From contig JAACJP010000011.1 of the NCBI GenBank assembly GCA_013368375.1, positions 955,866-1,019,865 of the forward strand: a DNA stretch of 64,000 nt, read 5' to 3'. The stretch comes from Tricholomella constricta (lineage: Eukaryota; Basidiomycota; Agaricomycetes; Agaricales; Lyophyllaceae). The notes under the pieces were generated by a model. That model made no database searches and had not been told where the DNA came from. It saw only the letters and a program-made list of their open reading frames with translations. This document shows, one piece after another, positions 30,618-42,200 of the stretch; position 1 is the stretch's first letter, and every line of letters starts with the position of its first letter. The position numbers and the translations under genes are program-made.

Positions 30618-33294
30618 ATGACACCAACTCCCACATCTGGAAAGAGCCGAACTCCGGTCCTCGAGGATGCGCTCACAGCGCATCCTCCATCACAACTTCC
30701 ACTGCAACCAGTGGAAGTCGGATCAGTCGCTGGTGGACAAAGTCCACCAGCGCAGAATACACTAGGATTAGAATCAGAGGAACCTTGGCCGATAGCAAGC
30801 ACCAATGTGCCGGGGAGCTTGGCCGACGAATTGGCCAGGTCACATCGACCTGGCCACACGGCAGGAAGCAGATGGCCAGACAGCTGTCTGTCAAGTAGAG
30901 CGTTCGGGGCGTCCACCCTGAGCATAGTCAAGATGGAGTCGGACGAAGACAACTTGTCCGACCCCGAGGCCAATGAAGAAGAAGCCATCGACAGGGAATT
31001 GCTGGCGCTAAAAGTGAAGCAATTCTGGGACACCACCGATGTTGTTAGCGAACATCGACGAAGACGACTAGAGGAACGAGCGGATAGGCTCGTTCTACGA
31101 TCAACCGGAGCACAGTCCGTTGGAGAAATGGTCGCACAGGAGTATGCCGACCGATACTTGGAAGCGCTGTCCGTAGTAGTTACGGAATACAGGAAGAAGT
31201 ACCCTAAGGGAACTTCGAATTCAGCAGTCAGTTCGATCGCTGGGACTCCTATACCTAAGAAAGCTCCGCTCAACAAAGGAAAAGGTCGTTGGGATGACCT
31301 TTTCACTCCTCAAGCAGTGGCCTCTGGATCGAACCAGCCTCTTGATGAGGCTGCCATGGCAGTATCTGCGCTGCATCAAGCGCGCCAGTTAGGAGAATCT
31401 GACGACGATTATCGTCGTCGGGCCGCGGCAGCGAAACGCGAAAGAATGACTCGCGAAGAGCACCTTGCGACACCACAAGGTTCCCGATGGGCCCCTGTTA
31501 GTGAGTCTACATTAGACCCACCCACTGAGCGTAAGGACACAAATTCGCAACCAGCTGGCACTGAAAGTGTGCCAGCTATTCAAGTACCTCCGGAGGCTAA
31601 GGATGGCCGTGTTCCATTAGCGAAAGAGTGGAACAACCGGATCGCTTACCAGCGTCTGAGAAATGCTGATCTATCACGGAGCAAGTTCACGAATTATGAC
31701 GACCAAGGAGTCGTCTTTGAAGGACATATGCCTGTGGATGAGATGGCGAGGCAATGGGCCTCGCAAACTCAAGGTTCGGATGGTGGGTTGGTAACTGGAT
31801 TGGAAGCCGTCGAAAAGAATAATTCGACGGCGATAGCTAACGGTCGTCGAGACATGCGGGTTCGAATAAGTGAACCCGCGGAATATGCGCAGCCCCGAGC
31901 TCAGACTCGAGGCTATTCAATGCCTGCTCCGATCCGCCGGAGTCAATCAATTGCGGATGGAATACATGCTGCCGGAGAGCAGCATAAAACTAAGATGCAT
32001 GAGCGATTGCATCAATTAATGCACGAGCGCTTGTCGGTACGACTGTCGCTTCCGGACGGGATGAAATCTCGGCGTGCAGACTCAAAGTCCGTAGGCACTT
32101 ATAGTGGAAGTGCAAAGTTCGGCGACCTTGAAGAATGGCTGTCGAGCCTCGTCGTTATGCTGGCAGTGAGCCAGTTTGGAGGAGAAGAACGCGACCAAGA
32201 GCGCGTTCTGATAACATCCGAGTTTCTCGATGGCGAAGCTCGAAAGTGGTACAATCGCCACGTTATACATGTGAACCGTGAGAAGCAGTTCTGGACGTTT
32301 GAAGACGTCGTACTTGGATTGTATGACCGGTTCGTGCTACCCTCAACCATGCAAGATGCTCGTAACGACTTTAATGCCGTTACTTACTCGGCGAGCAAAG
32401 GAATACAAGGTTTATATGATGACCTTGTGGACCATGCCATGAATATGGCAGCAAGAACGGACGATTGGACGTTCTTGGAGAAATTCCTCAAGACACTTCC
32501 GCGTGAGATGCGGAAGGCATTATTCGATGACGGGCTATCACCCGAAATCAACACGGCCCAAGAGTTCCTAGCGGTGGGCTTAGCACACCAAGCCACCCAG
32601 AAGACGGCTGATTACTTTGAGCGGAACATAACCGCTCAGCGAAGTCAACCGAGTCAAACGCGGAAACCAGATGGGGGGCGAGTAAACACCCCACAAAACA
32701 ATTTCAACAGGCCTCGACGTGTGTATGGCGCACTTAATGAAAAACCATACGCCAAGCCAGCGTATCAGGATCAACCGGGACGTGGAGAGCAAAAGCCCCA
32801 CTTCGAAAAACCAGCGATGAAGACGGGAGATCGTCCGCGTTACAATCAAACCAAAAACCACGATCATCACAACCACCCTCCGGGGGAAGTGTGCTTTAAT
32901 TGTGGAAAACTAGGGCATTTTGCAAAAGATTGCAAACAGCCCAAGAAACAGCGAGTGTTCCTACGGGCCGCACGTACAGCGGCACCTGACGCAGCAAGTG
33001 AGGCGGACGATGAAGATACTTCTCCCGAGGACCCGGACGGACGAGACAATGGACGCCCTGATACAGAGGCGGACAATGAAGACGAAGGCGATGAGTTCGT
33101 AGACATGGAGGTCTATGAAAATGAATACTATGCTCGGGACGATGAGACCGAGCGTATGTTTGCAATGACAGAAGTCATTGCATCAGAAGAACGCAATGAT
33201 AAACCACCAAGTCGTAAAGTGAAAGTGCGGACGGGTAGGGACAAGATTGCTCGTCCCGTAGTTCTGATAAAGGACAAGGAGTGCCTTGTCACCT
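30618..33294 (+). CDS. Element B gag, 5' part, interrupted by D
   Basis: Open from MTPTPTSGKSRTP. Order: low-complexity N-terminus; helical N-domain shared with A/C and D (VKQFWDTTDVVSEHRRRRLE, about residues 130-195); linker with FTNYDDQGVVFEGHMPVDEM; capsid region (FGDLEEWLSSLVVML, FLDGEARKWYNRHVIHVNRE, TMQDARNDFNAVTYS); CCHC knuckle CFNCGKLGHFAKDC (about residue 759); acidic tract. Element D splits it within KDKECLVT. After removal of D and one cacct copy the frame continues at 46979 as YINVGGHEAWTLWDSG. Confidence 0.92.
33290..33294. repeat. Target duplication of element D, left copy
   Basis: cacct; right copy at 46974-46978. Confidence 0.93.
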
Positions 33295-33489
33295 TGTAAG
33301 GACGCAGGTCCATACTGGTCACCTGTGTTGGCATTGTTTGGCAACGCCTTCGGCGTTGCCTATATCTATTGTTTATATCTATTATTTTAAGTAGATCGTC
33401 GCAACTTCATGTACAACTAGCAGAAAAATGACATCTGGTCAAGCTCGGTTGTAGTGTGATTCGCGAGGTCGTCCTGTAGCACCGTTACA
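33295..33489 (+). repeat. Element D 5' LTR
   Basis: 195 bp, starting TGTAAGGACG. Hairpin ggcaacgcc-ttc-ggcgttgcc at 33340-33360. Confidence 0.95.
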
Positions 33490-33510
33490 TTTTTTTGAGC
33501 TATCCAGCTC
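33490..33510 (+). other. Element D T-tract and hairpin at the primer-binding position
   Basis: Seven T then GAGCT-ATCC-AGCTC. The stem differs from A/C (AAGCT/AGCTT) by a compensated pair. Confidence 0.6.
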
Positions 33511-33610
33511 TACTGCTATACACAGCTATATCCCGCTATATCCCGCTATATCTGCTTCTTTTCTCAATCTGGCCAATCAAACCCCTTTTGGCTACCATCA
33601 ACATCTCGAC

Positions 33611-36343
33611 ATGACACCGAGAACCACCCAGGACCATGCGACACGCGTATGGACACACGAGGCCGCGGACACGCGGCCACGTCACTTGTCGGAACCGCAG
33701 CTTGCGGCTCCGAGAGACTTTTCGATGCTCGAAGCATCAAAATTGATGCCACGTCACACGGCAGAACCGCCGGCGGCGGCTCCCTCGAGCAAACTCGAGC
33801 CGTTTCTTTGGAACGGCACAGGCGAATCTTCGTCGCCTGTGCACGAAGATTGGATCGAGCTCGCCCTTTTACGGCGTGAGCTCCAGCTATTTTGGTCGGC
33901 TTCTAAGATAACCGATGAAAATCAACGACGTAGGCTCGAAGCGTGCGCCGAACACGTTGTATCAAGGTACTATGGACCAGTATACATGGATGTAGGACAT
34001 ACCGAGTACCTACGACAATATATGGACGTGCTACGCGTATTCTATCAAGAATGGTGCGGTCAAAAAACTGCACCGACTGTGAACACTGCACCTTCGATTT
34101 GGGAGGTGAAACTCGAAGCATTCTGGGCGACAACTGATGTCCAGAGCGAGTACCGGCATCGGAGGTTGCTCGAGACCACCGACAAAATGTACAGGAAGTA
34201 CGGGGCAGCGTACCTGCACCGTATAGTAGTCGGTGAATCGTACGCTGATAAGACGATAACGACACTTAGTGAGGTCGTTAAAAACTATAGGAAGCGGCGT
34301 CCGAAAGACGCAAAACGAGGAGCATCGCAATCGTGCGATGCAAGTATGATGGTGCCGCAGGCGCCATCGCCAATGAAGTCGACGAGACCATCAACTAATG
34401 GTCTTAAAAACGAACGCTTGGACGGCTTGAGTGCCGCCCCCTTCCGTTCCATCGTGAAGCGTTCCGAAAGACGCGAGGGTAATGGCCTCGCATCGGTGAA
34501 CGTCACATATAGTGGCGGACACGACGACCGCAACTGGCGAGTACCGTCGCCCACGCAAGAGCAAAGTATGCGACGGAGGTCACAGATCAGGCAGGAGGCC
34601 CTCCAATTGGGCAACGTAGAGGGTATCGCAGAGCATCGGAGAATGCTCAAGGAGACACGAACCAAGGAGAACGCCGTATCCGAACGACGTTCTGGTGGAG
34701 GGGAGAGGTATCAGAATACCAGCCGCCACTCCACAGACGAGACGATGAAGGAAACGTCGCAGAGCGACGTGTTACGAACGAGGTTGCCCAGTAAAGGCGC
34801 AACAACCGCTGGCGAGAGAAGCGCCAGCGACACGATGTCGGAGGGGTCGAAGGTACGACCTCCGACCGTTGAGACGCGTCGGGAGGGCGCAAGGAACGAG
34901 TACCGACGCAGTATGGTTCAGATAGACCATACTATAGTCAATGGCGCGCGGCAAGGTCGTGCACATCGAATCGAATCACACCGAGAAGGTGTACCGGAGG
35001 ACAGCAAGCGTCCTCCCACCAAGCCTAGGGATAGGCTTGTATCAGCGCGTTCAGTAGCATGCGCTCATTCATCATCTAGGTATGATACACCTAGATCCTA
35101 TAGTGGCGCTATGGCCGCCACATCGGTGTCGGAGAGCGCCAGCATGCGCCCTCAACCGGAACGACCACGGAGGCACCCAAGAAGAGGTGCCGTCATCGAT
35201 GGCGGAGAAGCGACCGCGAACGCATCCCAGATTACGGGGAGGCACACGAACGGACCAAGGAGCTCACTTGGTCTGCAAAACGCTGGGCAGAGCCCAGCAG
35301 TAAATGCGAGCACAGCACGTCCAGTTAAAGACGTACGAGACAAGCATCCGGCACTACCGGAGGTGCGGACAAACGTCCGCAAGGGAGGAGATGAGGGTGG
35401 TGAACGCCCATCGAAGAAGAGTGAACGCCACGGGACGACGACCGCAAAAGTGTCGACGCCAGCATACCCGGAGGCGGACTTCCACATTGCGTGGTGGATA
35501 GCACGACGCATAGACGACGGAAGCGACTGGAACGAGACGTTCCGGGAGCTAATGCACGATCGGCCGGAAGACGATGTGCGCCGGGTCTGGAGGTGGGTGA
35601 GGTACCACCTCCGGCATCACAGAGAGGAACTCTGTGCGGACACGGGGTTAATGGGCGTCAAGCCTGTTGCGGAGACGGCGTCAAGCGCTGTATCCGATGG
35701 AGGATCTGGTGACCGACCCAGTGAAACGGGAAGGTCAAGATCGAGTTCGCAAATTGGACAGGAGCGAACACGTACCCCCGACCATGTCCTAGACTGGGTA
35801 GAGGGTAATTCGAGAACCTACTCGCGCAGTATGAGCGCGATTAGGGGCAATTACGACATGGTGGTATCGACACCATCGGCAGCTCGGAATGAAATGTCCA
35901 CCGAGCGATTGGCGTGTATGCGCCAAATTGTTCATCGCACATATGGCGATGAACCGGAAGGGGAAGACGACGGGAATGGTGAGCGGTCCGAAGGTCATTC
36001 GGAATGCTCAGAAGCATGGCATGTCCAAACATATGAATGTGAGGACGCATGCCACGAGTACCAGTACCTCGATGAAGACGGGAAGGAAATTCACGTCTAC
36101 GAAGTGGAGAGCGATGGGGAAACCAACGCTCTCGAGGCGGAATATGATAGCTACCGTGAACGTGGTAGCTATCAAGAGGAGGAGGAGAGTGGCGCTGAGC
36201 ATAGCGGCTCGGAAGACGCTCGGTCTAACGACGAGCAGGAGAATGGCGCTGCACATAGCGGCCCAGAAGACGCTCGTTCGAACGACGAGCAAAGCGACGA
36301 AAGCGCTCGTTATGATGATAATGAGTGCACCGACTCCGATTGA
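33611..36343 (+). CDS. Element D gag-like protein (910 aa)
   Basis: Starts MTPRTTQDHATRVWTHEAAD. It carries two copies of the N-domain seen once in B gag: LRRELQLFWSASKITDENQR (about residue 88 on) and VKLEAFWATTDVQSEYRHRR (about 163 on). A long basic, disordered middle follows, then a compact helical segment (FHIAWWIARRIDDGSDWNET to VRYHLRHHREEL, about 623-675) and an acidic C-terminus with repeats of SEDARSNDEQ. No CCHC knuckle, protease or RT. It may interact with B gag through the shared domain to enter B particles (inference). Like B, the coding sequence is full of short stem-loops. Confidence 0.85.
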   Translation: MTPRTTQDHATRVWTHEAADTRPRHLSEPQLAAPRDFSMLEASKLMPRHTAEPPAAAPSSKLEPFLWNGTGESSSPVHEDWIELALLRRELQLFWSASKITDENQRRRLEACAEHVVSRYYGPVYMDVGHTEYLRQYMDVLRVFYQEWCGQKTAPTVNTAPSIWEVKLEAFWATTDVQSEYRHRRLLETTDKMYRKYGAAYLHRIVVGESYADKTITTLSEVVKNYRKRRPKDAKRGASQSCDASMMVPQAPSPMKSTRPSTNGLKNERLDGLSAAPFRSIVKRSERREGNGLASVNVTYSGGHDDRNWRVPSPTQEQSMRRRSQIRQEALQLGNVEGIAEHRRMLKETRTKENAVSERRSGGGERYQNTSRHSTDETMKETSQSDVLRTRLPSKGATTAGERSASDTMSEGSKVRPPTVETRREGARNEYRRSMVQIDHTIVNGARQGRAHRIESHREGVPEDSKRPPTKPRDRLVSARSVACAHSSSRYDTPRSYSGAMAATSVSESASMRPQPERPRRHPRRGAVIDGGEATANASQITGRHTNGPRSSLGLQNAGQSPAVNASTARPVKDVRDKHPALPEVRTNVRKGGDEGGERPSKKSERHGTTTAKVSTPAYPEADFHIAWWIARRIDDGSDWNETFRELMHDRPEDDVRRVWRWVRYHLRHHREELCADTGLMGVKPVAETASSAVSDGGSGDRPSETGRSRSSSQIGQERTRTPDHVLDWVEGNSRTYSRSMSAIRGNYDMVVSTPSAARNEMSTERLACMRQIVHRTYGDEPEGEDDGNGERSEGHSECSEAWHVQTYECEDACHEYQYLDEDGKEIHVYEVESDGETNALEAEYDSYRERGSYQEEEESGAEHSGSEDARSNDEQENGAAHSGPEDARSNDEQSDESARYDDNECTDSD

Positions 36344-36527
36344 GCGTGTTGGGCTCGTTGTGCCCAACAGTTCCTATCCAGGTCTTTGAGATGCAATATG
36401 AGACGCATCAGTCCGGCAGCCGTATCGGTTATGTGTCGACGTTGATAAACGTCGAGGTGGCAGCCTACGCGACTTTAACCACAGTCGCAGCGATATCCAT
36501 CGCTGAAATCCTTGTGGCGTATACGTC
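36344..36527 (+). other. Element D 3' non-coding region before the E insertion
   Basis: No ORF. Continues after E at 46311. Contains short inverted repeats like the rest of D. Confidence 0.5.
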
Positions 36528-36532
36528 GGCGC
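36528..36532. repeat. Target duplication of element E, left copy
   Basis: ggcgc; right copy at 46306-46310. Confidence 0.9.
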
Positions 36533-36891
36533 TGTCACGACCGCCCCTAACAACCACCCCTAAAGTCACATCCCACTACGCTTTCCCACGCCTACCCACT
36601 GTATATAACATGACACCACTTCTTTCCAGACTCTTCACCTCGATATTACCTATTGTTAAGACTAGTTCTCGATTCTCGTTCTCGTTTCTCTCTCTCTCTC
36701 TCAATCTATTTGGCTTCACACCCGTATCACTTGAGCTCGTTCGTTCGAATCAGCCCCGGTGAACACCTCCGTCGACGCTCACGACCTCCGAATACTCCTT
36801 CGTAGGCCGTCTTCCTTGACGGACGTCAGGCCTGTCCGCTTCGGTGGTTCCAGAATAACTCTGTAACCGGCGTGCTACACAGGTCCTAACA
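36533..36891 (+). repeat. Element E 5' LTR
   Basis: Starts TGTCACGACC, ends GTCCTAACA. TATATAA near 36603; the likely transcript start about 34 bp downstream coincides with the self-priming sequence acctcgatatta at 36637-36648. Confidence 0.95.
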
Positions 36892-36903
36892 TAATATCGA
36901 GGT
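36892..36903 (+). promoter_or_regulatory. Element E self-priming site
   Basis: taatatcgaggt directly after the LTR is the exact 12-nt reverse complement of 36637-36648 in the LTR, placed where transcription should start. This fits Tf1-type self-priming. Confidence 0.82.
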
Positions 36904-36920
36904 CTACCCACCCACCGGAC

Positions 36921-39263
36921 ATGTCCTCGACGATAGTGGAGCCCAACACCACAGTCCGCTATCAAAACTTCGAAGGTCCCTCTTTCACACAAAGAAGACC
37001 TTCACCACCACCTTTCGAAACCTCCCCTGCCTCAACAGGACACATGATGCAAGGGACCTTCGGAACCAACAGGTCCAGGCTAGAACACAACATTTTCCAA
37101 CCAGGCCAACACGAGGGGGACTTTTCCTCAGCCAGTCAGGACCCTCGACGACCTCTACCCCGGACCCCCTCAAACGTATTCAACCCGTCCTACCAACTCG
37201 CCACCCCCAACTATCCCCCCTTACCACCATCCGCAACGGCCTCCGGACCTCCGCCTTCAAGTAACCAGACTCCCGGGTCATACTACGAAAGGTTGAGGCA
37301 CCCGGAGATGTTCCAGAGGAGGGATAGGGCTCGGGAGGAGGGACAGGGACACTTCGCTCGTCAACAAAACCCCTTCCTACACGGTTCAGACCACGAAAGG
37401 ATACTCTACGAGCTCCGCATGACGCGGGAAGAGTTTTCACGACAAGCGCACGAGCTCCTAGTCGAAACCATGGGGATGGATCATCAACCCCGAACACCGG
37501 AACAATGGGCCAACCTCGTGTTGTCGACCATACAACTGCACGAAGCCCATCGATTACCCCCACAACTGACGGTGTTGCTACAAATGGGGGGAAACGAAAA
37601 AAGGTTACGCGCCCTGGCTGGAGAAATCCAGACGTCCAACGAGGGAAGAAGATTCTCCGACCCCCAAAGCGCGGGACGTTCCTTCCACATGCCAATTCAG
37701 GAGCCCATTCCCTCCAGAATTGAAACTAGATTCGAAGAACCTCCACGAGCGACAAGCACTGTCAATACGCAGACAGCTTCGGCTCTACTCAGGAGGATGA
37801 ACCAAGGGAACGCACCCCCCAGCCAAGAAGGGTTCGAACCCACCGTCACACCAGGGACAGACGCTCGAAGAGCTCCGACGTTCGGATTCTGGGGAGCCCA
37901 AAATTTGCAAAGGATCCCCGAAGAGAACCCCTCTTTCGAAGGACCATTCTCCAGGCCAAACTCGGGTTTTCAAGGCCCACAAAGGACCTCCGCAAGGGAA
38001 GAAGGAGCTCCTCAGAGGGAACCCGAGAATATTCCCCTACCTCCGTCGGAACAAGGAATCCCAACGCCGCTGTCGTACGCTCATAGCTACGAATTACGCG
38101 AAGAAAACCGAGAAGAAAGAGGAGCACCCCCAAGGACACGAGAAGACTGGCGCCAAACACCACCTCACCTGGCGAACCAGAACAGGAGGTCACCGCAAGG
38201 CCCACGCCCAATCTCCCCAAGAGAACGCCGTGGAATCGGAGCGGACCCCGGCCCCGGTCAAAACGTAAACATCCTCGACGGAAGGCAAGGGACCCAACAA
38301 CAATTCCCCCAGTTCGAACAATACAGAACTGGCTACAACCCCGGACCAGCCCCACCCATACCCGGCGGACGACCGAACCCCCAGTACAACGGACCACCTC
38401 CACAGTCCCAACCACCTCCGGGATCTTCAGGACCACCTACCCCGAGAGGAACTCAATGGGGAAACGGCCCCGGAGGACCAGGAGGGGGAGGAGGAGGTTA
38501 TTGGGGAAACGGCCCCGGAGGAACAGGAGGTCCTGGAGGAGGGGGAGGTCACGGAGGATACGGACCACCACAAGGACCAGGAGGCCCGGGAGGCCCCGGA
38601 GGTCCCGGACGGGGAGGAGGAGGCCACGGAGGAGGAGGAGGAGGAGGCCCACCCGGAAATCCGGGAGGAGGCCAATTCGCAAACCCTCAACGACCCCCAC
38701 CTCCACCACAACAATTCTTAGGCCCAAATCAAAACCTGACCCCGGAACAGTACCGACACCTCCTAAACCTGGAATCGAAAATCGACATCAGGAAACCGGA
38801 CCCCTTCACTGGAAAAGAACCGAGGAGATGGAAGACCTTCGTCACGGAATGCCTAGTAACGTTTCAAGCCAAGGCGATTACCTACGAACAGGACCACCTG
38901 AAAGTATCATTCGCGAGCTCCTACTTAAAAGACGGAGCCATGGACTACTTCCGCCTGCAACTCACGTACAACCCGCAACACCCAATGTTCACGAACTGGG
39001 AAGGGTTCGTACACGAATTGGGATCACGCTTTGGCATACCGAACTCCAGGGTGGAAGCCGAGAATAACATCTCACGACTGAAAATGAAGGAATGGGAAAA
39101 GTTCACAGCTTTCATCATCAAGTTCGAACAGGAAGCATACGAAACAGGCTGGAACTGGGTAGCGCTACAATTCACGCTGCGAAAAGCGCTCCCCCAACGA
39201 ATCCTCAACGTCCTAGCCATCGCTCCTCGCCCTCATGGCGACATCACGCGGGCTCCACCTTGA
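36921..39263 (+). CDS. Element E gag (780 aa), without zinc knuckle
   Basis: Starts MSSTIVEPNTTVRYQNFEGP. The first 600 residues are disordered, rich in P, E and R, ending in a glycine-rich block (about 515-590, with RGG-like units) encoded by a GC-rich tract at 38450-38680. The capsid domain follows (LESKIDIRKPDPFTGKEPRR, WEGFVHELGSRFGIPNSRVE, FTAFIIKFEQEAYETGWNWV). It stops after APRPHGDITRAPP with no CCHC knuckle, which is unusual for Ty3 gag; the glycine/arginine block might bind RNA instead (inference). Its last 29 bases overlap pol in another frame. Confidence 0.88.
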   Translation: MSSTIVEPNTTVRYQNFEGPSFTQRRPSPPPFETSPASTGHMMQGTFGTNRSRLEHNIFQPGQHEGDFSSASQDPRRPLPRTPSNVFNPSYQLATPNYPPLPPSATASGPPPSSNQTPGSYYERLRHPEMFQRRDRAREEGQGHFARQQNPFLHGSDHERILYELRMTREEFSRQAHELLVETMGMDHQPRTPEQWANLVLSTIQLHEAHRLPPQLTVLLQMGGNEKRLRALAGEIQTSNEGRRFSDPQSAGRSFHMPIQEPIPSRIETRFEEPPRATSTVNTQTASALLRRMNQGNAPPSQEGFEPTVTPGTDARRAPTFGFWGAQNLQRIPEENPSFEGPFSRPNSGFQGPQRTSAREEGAPQREPENIPLPPSEQGIPTPLSYAHSYELREENREERGAPPRTREDWRQTPPHLANQNRRSPQGPRPISPRERRGIGADPGPGQNVNILDGRQGTQQQFPQFEQYRTGYNPGPAPPIPGGRPNPQYNGPPPQSQPPPGSSGPPTPRGTQWGNGPGGPGGGGGGYWGNGPGGTGGPGGGGGHGGYGPPQGPGGPGGPGGPGRGGGGHGGGGGGGPPGNPGGGQFANPQRPPPPPQQFLGPNQNLTPEQYRHLLNLESKIDIRKPDPFTGKEPRRWKTFVTECLVTFQAKAITYEQDHLKVSFASSYLKDGAMDYFRLQLTYNPQHPMFTNWEGFVHELGSRFGIPNSRVEAENNISRLKMKEWEKFTAFIIKFEQEAYETGWNWVALQFTLRKALPQRILNVLAIAPRPHGDITRAPP

Positions 39264-42200
39264 GGAGCTCAAACCCCCAATAAACCTTTGCCTATTTGAT
39301 GGGGAACCCTCCGCATCAGGCAAAATCACACACTATACCACCAACGACGTCAGATTCAGTGACGGCACCACTCAGAGGATAAGATTCCTCTTAACGAGAC
39401 TCCACGAGACAGCGACGATAGTGCTGGGACTATCATGGCTGAAGGAGGTCAATCCCCGCATAAATTGGAAAGACCTCTGCATCACGCTACGATGGGGGTC
39501 AAACGGCAAAATTGAAGGATCACTACCGGACCTCCGAAGAAAAAAGGAAGTCGTCCCAACGACAACAAGCACAGGAAATCAACGCTTACCCTCGCGGTCA
39601 GCTCGCTCCTTCACGATCGAAGTACAGTTAGAAGGATCCTCAACGCGACTACGGGCACTTATCGATAGTGGAGCGGCGGGAAATTTCATAGCACAATCCT
39701 CGTGTACGAAACCGGAACCTCTCGCCAACCCCATGACCCTACAACTGTTCGACGGAAACCCCAGCGGAGGTGGAGCCATTTCACACCATAGTCCCGAAAC
39801 AATCAAACTTGAGAACGGACTACAGTATAAGGTCGACCTCCTCATAACACAGTTACACCCGGCCACGCCACTAGTGCTCGGATTACCTTGGTTACGGGAA
39901 GCAAATCCGGACATCGACTGGCGGGAAATGTCCATGACCATGGAACAAGGGGCAGGACTAGCCGCGATATCGCTTTCCCAGAAGACGCAATGGAGAACTG
40001 TGACCCTTGAAGAGGAGGAAGACGTCGAAGCTCCGAAACCAGCCAACCCCCTTTCGGAAAAACAACCCCTCCTCAGGGACCTCCTGGACGACGAAAACGA
40101 TCAGAACGACACCTCCAGCGATAACATGAAGGAGGAAGACACCCGCCCAAACACCAACGAACCTCAGGAGGAAGCACCAACACCAACAACAGAGACGCCA
40201 GAGGAGGTAACGGGACGGAAACGCACCCGAAAACCACCTCCACCGAACTATTTCCCTCCAAACGTTCCGAGGTCCAAATTCAAACCCCACCCCAAACGGA
40301 GATCCGCAACGTCCCCAACGACAGAAACACGGGAAGAAGATGAAGCCAACCCGGAAACGGAGGTCGAAGACGAAACCGGAGAGGGAGAAGAGGATGTCGA
40401 AACACAAAACATCCGCCTGATTGGAGCGGCGCCATTCGCAAACCTCATCAGGGACGGAGCCACAGCGTTCCAACTACACATCTCCCCCACTGAACAAGAG
40501 GAACACCTCCATGCCAATAACACTTCCGACGACGAACCCAAGCAACCAAAGACAGAAAAGGAAATCTTTGAGGAAGTCGTACCTCCGGAGTACAGGGACT
40601 TCGAAGACGTATTCTCAGCGGGCGAAGCGAAAACCATCCCCCCACACCGACCTTACGATCACACAGTGGAACTCGACGAAAACACTACCCCTCCCTTCGG
40701 AAAGATATACAACATGTCCGAACTGGAGTTGAAAGCATTGAAGGATTACATCGACGAGATGCTCGGAAAAGGGTTCATCCGACCTTCGAGTTCGTCAGCG
40801 GGAGCTCCGGTACTGTTCGCAAAGAAGAAGGACGGATCACTCCGGCTATGCGTGGACTATAGAGGATTAAATCGGATCACCAAGAAGAACCGTTACCCTC
40901 TACCTCTGATCGGAGACCTCATAGACCGACTTCAAAAAGCGAAAGTATACTCGAAGATCGACCTCCGAGTGGGCTACAACAACGTCCGCATAGCTCCGGG
41001 ACACGAATGGAAGACAGCCTTCCGCACTCGTTATGGACTTTTCGAATACCTGGTAATGCCTTTCGGCATGACAAACTCACCCGCGACATTCCAACACTTC
41101 ATGAACGACATCTTTCACGACATGAACGACGTGTTCGTAGTGATCTATCTCGACGACATTCTGGTTTTCTCGGAGACCTTAGAGGAACATCACGGACACG
41201 TTCGGAAGGTCCTCGAGAGGCTCCGGAAACACAACCTTCATGCGAAACCGGAGAAATGCACGTTTCACACTACGGAGATCGAATACCTAGGCGTCATCGT
41301 ATCCCCCAGCGGAGTAAAGATGGACCCAGGAAAAGTCGACGCGATTCGGAAGTGGCCTAGGCCGACGAAGGTCAAGGAACTCCAATCTTTCCTAGGCTTT
41401 GCAAACTTCTATCGGCGGTTTATCGACAATTACTCGGGCATAACGAAGAGGTTAAACAAACTCACGCAAAAGGACACAATCTGGAAATGGGATTCCGAAT
41501 GCGAAGGAGTCTTCGAGCTATTGAAGAAAGCATTCTCCTCCGCACCCATCCTACGACACTTCGATCCTCAACTACCGGTGATATTAGAGTGCGACGCTTC
41601 CGACTTCGCCATAGCGGGGATCATCTCCCAATTTGACGAGACATCACAAGACTTACGTCCTGTCGCCTTCTATGCGAGAACTATGATAGACGCGGAGCTC
41701 AACTACGACATCTATGACAAGGAGCTCCTAGCAATCGTGGAAGCATTTAAGCAATGGAGGGCCTACCTAGAGGGATCTCCCCACCGCATTCAAGTGTACT
41801 CCGACCACAACAACCTACAGTATTTCTCTACGACCAAGCAACTCAGTCGCAGACAAGCACGATGGTCGGAATGCCTGGCGAACTTCGACTTCCAAATAAA
41901 TTACAGACCCGGAAGATTAGGAGCGAAACCAGATGCCCTCACGCGACGGCCAGACGTGTATCCCAAGAAAGGGTTCGAACAGGATCATAATTCGTTCAAC
42001 AACCGCATCATCATACCCCCCGAACGATTGAACGCGGCCCTAATACTGAACGAGGAGCTCCTACTAAACAACATCCGGAACACACCCCAAGACGAATTCT
42101 TCGAGAGACACGCACCCAAACCCGGAGATGAGACCTCCGCGTTCTCCCTATCCGATGATGGCAAACTACTCCTTCGCGACGGAAGAATCTACGTACCGGA

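Noticed and set aside
38450..38720. Long minus-strand ORFs over the glycine-rich part of E gag
   Set aside because: They are frame shadows of a G/P-rich repeat; the plus frame continues into the capsid domain.
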